Below, piece after piece: positions 40,008 through 44,871 of a stretch of DNA of 44,871 bases (position 1 is the first letter of the stretch; every line of letters starts with the position of its first letter). Made by a program: the position numbers and the translations under genes. The stretch covers positions 1 through 44,871 of the forward strand of contig JALHNB010000056.1 in NCBI GenBank assembly GCA_022843745.1. Direction: 5' to 3'. The stretch is from Anaerolineae bacterium (lineage in GTDB: Bacteria > Chloroflexota > Anaerolineae > Aggregatilineales > Phototrophicaceae). The notes under the pieces are model-generated. The model was not told the DNA's origin. It saw only the letters and a list, made by a program, of their open reading frames with translations, and did no database searches.

Positions 40008-41920
40008 AATCGCAGGGCATAAACAACGCCCTTCTCACCCTGGAATAAAAGCTGCAAGTCCAGCGCGGCCAATTCGTCAGACGATATCATCGTATCGTTT
40101 GGAATCAACAAAACCATAGGCCGTGCTGGATCGACTTGAAGAAACTCAGCAATTAAGTTTTCACGCTCGTCACTTGAGGTTCCATCCGCATAAAAAGCCT
40201 TCACGCGTTCAGCCCGCTGTGTGTAGTCCGATACGCCCGTGACAAAGCTGAAAAGCCGTCTCCCAGCATACGGCAGTCGTCCACTAATGGATGCAAGCAA
40301 CGCCGACTGTTCGACTGGCATCACCACAATTGTCCAATTGTTTGTCATCTCTCGCAGCCAGACATAAATATCCTGATAAATCTCTCGCTCGCTCACAATA
40401 TTCTGCCCATCATAGACAATTTTATTGATATTCTGGCTGGTAGAAACGATCCCCTGCTGCAACTCGACGGCATTTTTAATGCGTATCAAATCCGCATAGA
40501 TTAGATTCCCGATCACCAGCACGAAGACAACACCTGCAACCGCCTTCCGAAATAGAGAACCGTGATCGATCAAACGATGAATAACTGGCACAATCGTCAA
40601 GCAAATGAGAAATGACGACAGCAGCACAAATTTATATTGATTATCGCCGCGCAGTACCGAGATATAGGCCACACCACAGCCCAGAATTGCGCCAAAAGCT
40701 GTAAATATCAACAGACGATTCGACGTTTTGACAGCGTAAATGATGCCAACGATAAAAAAAGGAACGAGCGGATAGAATGCGCTAATTAACATCCCCAGAT
40801 TGGGCAAATCCGTTAACGATAAGCTGCCTGTCACACCATATGAGTTCGTCGTCTGGCGATAATAGGTCAGGCTGAGAAACGCAATAGATAGACTCAGCAC
40901 AATCAGAAATCCCAAATCCAGACGTGATAGTTTTATTTCGAATGTCTGATAGAGCGATGCAGCACGAGATCGAAAAGATTTTATGGGTGTGCGCACAAAG
41001 TCAAAACTATATGCCAGCATTATCGCCGGAAGCAGCACGATAATTGAAAATAATCCAGTGCCCAGGCTAAAGGCGATCCCTCCCGCCAGTGAAAACAAAA
41101 ACAGAATCATCAGGCTGGGGCGAATATAACCTTTGACCAATTGGACTGCCGCAAAAATACCCGCGACATAGTAAACCAGCGCCAGTGGAAAACTGGTAAA
41201 TGCCAGAAACTTGAACCATAAAGTCTGAATACGATCACCGATAAGAATCATATCTGCATCGTTCAGGCCGCCGATACCCCTGGCAAGAATATCGTCCAAA
41301 GCGTGAATTATTCCAAACAGGTTGATGCCAAAGACGACGAAAATCACCAGTAAATTAAATAAAAAGGGGTGCAGATGACCATAGCCAACTGCGCGAATAA
41401 TTTGCTTAACCCAGGCAAAAATGCTGATCAATGCCAACAGATTGAGAATGGAGGATAGCAGCGGCGGCGAAAGCTGAGTCAAGTTTGCAATCGTTGCCAG
41501 CAGTGCATGATACAGCCAATAATAATTCGGAGGATAACCGGGAAGGAATGGATTTTCCGGCGGCGCGATACCAGCAAGGATCTGGCTGGTATAACTGGTA
41601 TGAAGAACACCCTCGAAAAGCATCTGATAATAAGTGTTTGAAAAAACGATCAAAAAGCCGGGCACAAAAACCAGATAGGGGATACAGCCGATCCATTGAT
41701 CGCGCCAAGTGTGCTTCGGATTGAAGTCAATACCCCGTAAAAAATCTGGCTTTTTGACAATAAAAAAAGCCGCGCACAGCACTAAGCTCAGAGCGAAAAT
41801 CAGACCCCATATTTCAATGCTGGGTGATGTCACTAACGTCACGATAAATCCGATACCAACAAAAACAACCGGAAATATCACGATAAATGGATTCAGCACA
41901 CCATAGAAAAATCGCCGCAT
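40004..41920 (-). CDS. Polytopic membrane protein, GT-C-like (paralogue A)
   Basis: 638 aa with about 12-13 hydrophobic segments. A loop after the first pair of spans carries PPENPFLPGYPPNYYWLYHA, with acidic and Tyr-rich positions like those of multi-span proteins of the DUF2298/GT-C kind. The C-terminal 150 residues are a soluble extracytoplasmic domain (NNWTIVVMPVEQSALLA, PARPMVLLIPNDTMISSDEL). Close paralogue of the broken copy at 42011-43944; the two are in direct tandem. Function unknown: a lipid-linked sugar or polymer transferase is the best guess. It converges with the DUF4349 gene with a 4-bp overlap. The region just upstream of its ATG (GTTTCATGCG on the minus strand) is shared with its twin. 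Confidence 0.7.
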   Translation of the reverse strand: MRRFFYGVLNPFIVIFPVVFVGIGFIVTLVTSPSIEIWGLIFALSLVLCAAFFIVKKPDFLRGIDFNPKHTWRDQWIGCIPYLVFVPGFLIVFSNTYYQMLFEGVLHTSYTSQILAGIAPPENPFLPGYPPNYYWLYHALLATIANLTQLSPPLLSSILNLLALISIFAWVKQIIRAVGYGHLHPFLFNLLVIFVVFGINLFGIIHALDDILARGIGGLNDADMILIGDRIQTLWFKFLAFTSFPLALVYYVAGIFAAVQLVKGYIRPSLMILFLFSLAGGIAFSLGTGLFSIIVLLPAIMLAYSFDFVRTPIKSFRSRAASLYQTFEIKLSRLDLGFLIVLSLSIAFLSLTYYRQTTNSYGVTGSLSLTDLPNLGMLISAFYPLVPFFIVGIIYAVKTSNRLLIFTAFGAILGCGVAYISVLRGDNQYKFVLLSSFLICLTIVPVIHRLIDHGSLFRKAVAGVVFVLVIGNLIYADLIRIKNAVELQQGIVSTSQNINKIVYDGQNIVSEREIYQDIYVWLREMTNNWTIVVMPVEQSALLASISGRLPYAGRRLFSFVTGVSDYTQRAERVKAFYADGTSSDERENLIAEFLQVDPARPMVLLIPNDTMISSDELAALDLQLLFQGEKGVVYALRF

Positions 41921-42010
41921 GAAACTATACTTTCCAGTTAAAGGGATATAGCCACCTCAAGCCGAGCAGTAAGGGTTATAGTCTGCACAAGTGAGGTAGT
42001 GATGACTATC

Positions 42011-43132
42011 TTAACCATCGAATCGAAGGCCAAATGCATCGCCCTTTTCGCCTCGGAACAAAAGTGGCAAATTCAGCGCGGTCAATTGGTCAGACGGCAT
42101 CATCATATCGTGTGGAATTAACAAAATCATAGGCCGTGTTGGATCGAATTCAAGCAATTCAGCAATAATCTGCCGGCGATCATCGAAGCTGGTTTCAGGG
42201 GCAAAAAAAGTCTCAATCTGGTTCACGCGCACAGGATATTCAGGCACTCTTTTCACAAAAATGTACCGATCTGCTCCGGCATAGGGTAAACGAGCGCTAA
42301 TCATCGCCAGCCGGGACGAATGCGCAACTGGCATGACAACCACTGTGCGGGCAGGAGTCGATTCTCTCAACCATTCATAAACATCCTGATAGGGTTCTAT
42401 GCCACTGACAAGGTATCGCCCGTCATAGGTAATTTGATGGGTGTTTACAAGCCCTGCGTTCAAATCAAGAGCTTCTTTTATCCGCGTCGCCCCTGCATAG
42501 CTGACATTTAGTAAGGTCAACACGAGTAAAATTCCAGCCACACCCTTACCTAAGCGCTGATAAGTTGGGTTTTGAATACGATAGCTCAGATTATGAATAA
42601 TGGGAATGATCGTGAGGCAGATGAGAAAAGACGAGAGATGTATAAATTTGTACTGGTTATTGCCCCGCAGAACGGCCACATAAGAAATACCACACCCTAA
42701 AACTGCCGCCAGTCCCGTAAATAACATGGCGCGATTGCGGCTTTTAACTGCATAAATGAGTGCGACGACAAAAAACGGGAAAATGGGATAATACGTACTG
42801 AGGAGACTCTGAAGGTTTCGCTGGCTCGTGAGCGAAAAACTCCCTGTGATTTGATAGGATGCTGTCGCGCCGACATAGTATTTCCCCATCAGGAAAGCAG
42901 TTGCGATCCCCAATATTCCAAGCCACAATAACTCTGTTTTTGCAATATGTTCTCGAATAGCACGATAACCAACGCTTATCCGTGCAACGAGAAAATTGAA
43001 CCGGAGAGGCCTTATGGTGAGCAGTTCGCAAACAAGATACGCCCCGATCATTGCCGCAGGCAGCACAGTCACACTAAAGATGCCTGTACCCAGATTAAAC
43101 TCGACACCTCCCGCAATTGCAATTAGCATCAA
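42011..43132 (-). pseudogene. C-terminal part of the broken paralogue B
   Basis: 373 aa of open frame, from a TTG-ATG at 43132 with no Shine-Dalgarno. It corresponds to the second half of paralogue A, including the C-terminal soluble domain (RTVVVMPVAHSSRLAMISAR; PTRPMILLIPHDMMMPSDQL). In this frame coding sequence continues upstream through VYIRSSFLALMLIAIAGG, which lines up with GYIRPSLMILFLFSLAGG of paralogue A, so the true junction with the N-terminal half is at about 43157, in a different frame. The translated length of both halves together would equal that of paralogue A. Either a disrupted gene or an assembly error. Confidence 0.7.
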
Positions 43133-43134
43133 CG

Positions 43135-43944
43135 CTAAAAAACTGCTTCGAATATAAACTGAATTGAGGCAAAAATCCCCATCAGATAGTAAACGAGGGT
43201 TAATGGGAAACTATTAAAGGCGAGGAATTTAAACCAAAGGCTTCGCAGACGGCTGTCGCCCATCAGGATCATGTCACGGCTGATGTTGGTGCCAACACCA
43301 CCTGATAGAATGTCATCGGCAGCGTGAATAATGCCAAAAATATTCAGCCCAAACACCACGAAGATCACCATCAAATTAACGAGGAGTGGATGCTTATCCC
43401 CGTAACCTAGCGCACGAATGATTTGTTTTGTCCAGGCAAAGATACAGATGAGCGCCATGACGTTCAGCAGCGAGGAAATCAACGGTGGCGCGAGGTTGGT
43501 GACGTTGGCGAAAGTTGCGATCAGCGCGTGGTATAGCCAATAATAATTGGGTGGATAACCCGGTAAAAAAGGATTTTCCGGTGGGGTTGTCCCGACCAGG
43601 ATTTCATTGATATAGCTGGTATGGATATCGCCGTCAAAAACCATCTGAAAATGTGTATCGGAGAAAACAACCACCAACGCCGGGACAAAAATCAGATAAG
43701 GCGCGTAGCCAAGCCACCGATCCATTCGGCGGAAATGCGATACTTCTAAGTCTATCTCAAGCGAAAAATTCGGCTTTTTGATGGCGAAAAAGGCTGTACA
43801 AATAAGAAAACAGGCTGCAAAAGTCAGGCTCCATAACTCAATACTGACGGATGTAAACAACGATAGCCCGAACCCGACTCCAATGAAAACTGCCAGAAAT
43901 ATCGCAATGAACGGATTGGCTACATTGTAAAAAAACCATCGCAT
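43135..43944 (-). pseudogene. N-terminal part of the broken paralogue B
   Basis: 269 aa with the first six or seven spans and the loop motif PPENPFLPGYPPNYYWLYHA, identical to that of paralogue A. The frame follows paralogue A to GIFASIQ and then runs into a premature stop after IFEAVF. Relative to paralogue A about 10 nt are missing after the Gln codon (QLVKGYIR in A against Q, two bases, YIR here), which shifts the reading frame. The N-terminal half alone would lack the whole soluble domain. Start supported by GTTTC-ATG shared with its twin. Confidence 0.75.
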
Positions 43945-44035
43945 GAAACTTTAACCTTCGTTTTGGATAACGATGGGCTATCGTAACATATCCGATGGTG
44001 ATTTTCAGCTTTCCAAACGAAGCCAGAGGTTGGCT

Positions 44036-44266
44036 TTATTTCTTTTTCCAGTTACCGGAGCTTTCGTCCTTTTCGTAGACATTCTTCACGGCAGCCCAGG
44101 CAACGCGATGTGCAGTTTCCTCACGGGTCGCATCACCGCGACGATCTTCGGCATCTTTATACTGATCCCATGCGCTGTTGAAGGCTTCCTTATAAATCTC
44201 CTGCGCATGTTTGGGTAGGTTATCACGCACACTCTCCGGCAGTTCTTTGAGCTTTTCATAAGGCAT
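44036..44266 (-). CDS. ChaB-family protein
   Basis: 76 aa, soluble and highly charged, the full length of the ChaB domain: MPYEKLKELPESVRDNLPKH, then AQEIYKEAFNSAWDQY, then ETAHRVAWAAVKNVYEK. ChaB was named for a link to cation transport (ChaA) in E. coli, but its biochemical role is not established; the fold is a small helical bundle. GGAG lies about 7 nt before ATG. It is 14 bp after the Rieske gene on the same strand, so the two are probably co-transcribed, and there is no chaA nearby. Confidence 0.88.
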   Translation of the reverse strand: MPYEKLKELPESVRDNLPKHAQEIYKEAFNSAWDQYKDAEDRRGDATREETAHRVAWAAVKNVYEKDESSGNWKKK

Positions 44267-44280
44267 GATTTTCTCCTTTT

Positions 44281-44871
44281 CTACTTACGTTCACCTTCTG
44301 CTTGACTCTCAATACTCTCTTTATCTTCCGACTTCGAGACAGAATCAGCGTCTGAATTCTCCTGCTTGTTGGAGGTATTGTCTGTCCACAATTGCACCTC
44401 AATTTGATCGTTATGGGTGCGAACGCTGTACCGAGGCTGGTTAAATGTGGCTGGCCCATGAATAACCTCCCCATCTCGCAGATCAAAAATGGATTGATGC
44501 CAGGGACATTCGACACAGTTCCCATGCACGACTGTGCCTTCTTCAAGTGGGCCACCCGCGTGGCTGCACACTGCACCAATCGCGTAAATATTTTTCCCTT
44601 TACGAAACAAGAGAATTGACTCATCTCCAGCTTTTGCAGCGGTCAATGTGCCAGTTTTTAAATCTTTTTCCGCCATAACGGCTGTCCATCCGTCCAATTC
44701 GGCCTCTTTTGCATGATTAACACCTACACGATGTCGATAAACCATATCGCCACCGATCCAGGCACCCAAGGTTGAAAAGGCCAATCCCAATGCCGATAAC
44801 AAAAAAGCACTGCCTCTGTTCCGCTTCAGTCGCGCAACCATCGAAGCCGCGAAAAACAGAAAGGCAACCCC
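44281..44871 (-). CDS. DUF2231-Rieske [2Fe-2S] membrane protein, truncated by the window edge
   Basis: The frame stays open to the right edge (10 extra codons reading GVAFLFFAAS before the internal ATG at 44841), so the start is outside. The visible N-terminus (SALGLAFSTLGAWIGGDMVYRHRVGVNH) is the end of a DUF2231 membrane domain. A Rieske domain follows; numbered from ATG 44841, the cluster ligands are C92 and H94 in VCSHAGGPLEEG and C112 and H115 in CVECPWHQS. This type (not bc1) resembles ferredoxin-like oxidoreductase Rieske domains. The Ser/Glu/Lys-rich tail (KSEDKESIESQAEGERK) is probably disordered. Electron carrier for an unknown partner. The ChaB gene follows after 14 bp. Confidence 0.85.
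   Translation of the reverse strand, partial: GVAFLFFAASMVARLKRNRGSAFLLSALGLAFSTLGAWIGGDMVYRHRVGVNHAKEAELDGWTAVMAEKDLKTGTLTAAKAGDESILLFRKGKNIYAIGAVCSHAGGPLEEGTVVHGNCVECPWHQSIFDLRDGEVIHGPATFNQPRYSVRTHNDQIEVQLWTDNTSNKQENSDADSVSKSEDKESIESQAEGERK

Noticed and set aside
43135-43170. Programmed frameshift joining the two halves of paralogue B
   Set aside because: The two halves differ by the loss of about 10 nt and not by a simple slippery shift, and no downstream stem or slippery heptamer was noted, so a disruption or assembly error is more likely.
44002-44046. Terminator on the plus strand near the end of the ChaB gene
   Set aside because: AAGCCA-GAGG-TTGGCTT followed by a T-rich stretch looks like one, but no plus-strand gene precedes it and the T-rich part is the reverse of the Lys codons at the ChaB end. 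On the minus strand the tail is weak.
1-44871. tRNA, rRNA, phage, integrase or insertion sequence
   Set aside because: All larger gaps were read for tRNA-like cloverleaf arms, terminal repeats and transposase-like frames; none was found. The dispersed palindromes are the only candidate mobile elements.

Overview
The window looks like a chromosomal segment of a Chloroflexota bacterium, probably of the class Anaerolineae. The clues are indirect: Thr/Pro-rich lipoproteins, several large GT-C-like membrane proteins whose middle and end domains resemble those of that group, PucR-type regulators, a DUF4349 lipoprotein and a DUF2231-Rieske fusion. Gene density is high, both strands are used in blocks, and no rRNA, tRNA, CRISPR array, phage or insertion sequence was recognised.

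Layout. 80-3012 (minus): LytR-CpsA-Psr protein, 6-phosphofructokinase and a Thr/Pro-rich lipoprotein. 3146-5207 (plus): a small membrane protein and a PucR regulator. 5208-5590 is a repeat-bearing intergenic region ahead of gltB (5591-10309), which is followed by a dispersed palindrome, a strong terminator, an alkB-like gene with its own consensus promoter, a PspC-domain protein and an SLC13/TrkA-C transporter. A second PucR paralogue (minus) and ileS (minus) follow; ileS has a long leader holding a possible leader peptide.

18770-23166 (minus) is a tight six-gene operon of three membrane-anchored TPR proteins, two single-span proteins and one soluble protein, none of known function. Then comes a GNAT-GNAT-AlaX operon (23233-24888, minus), a 3 x 32-bp tandem repeat in the divergent promoter region, and a plus block: large membrane protein, small TPR protein, URO-D family protein, rsmD and a degenerate ImmA/IrrE-like protein. 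29858-32450 (minus) holds cca, hpt and an FHA protein, facing a TGS-containing nucleoside kinase across overlapping promoters.

The right end has a GT-C-like membrane protein (minus), a lid-less Hsp70 paired with a HEAT-repeat protein, a DUF4349 lipoprotein, a tandem pair of paralogous membrane proteins of which one is broken by a frameshift, a ChaB-family protein, and a DUF2231-Rieske gene that runs off the right edge.

Main points of interest: an IleRS with the swapped GXHH signature in place of HXGH; a small ORF with an excellent Shine-Dalgarno upstream of ileS; two independent intergenic tandem-repeat arrays (period 34-35 and 32 bp) beside regulator and promoter regions; a three-copy dispersed palindrome at 3' ends of transcription units; the uncharacterised TPR membrane operon; the lid-less Hsp70/HEAT pair; and an IrrE-like protein that has lost its HEXXH residues. 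All functional statements come from reading sequence and motif knowledge; no database search was possible.
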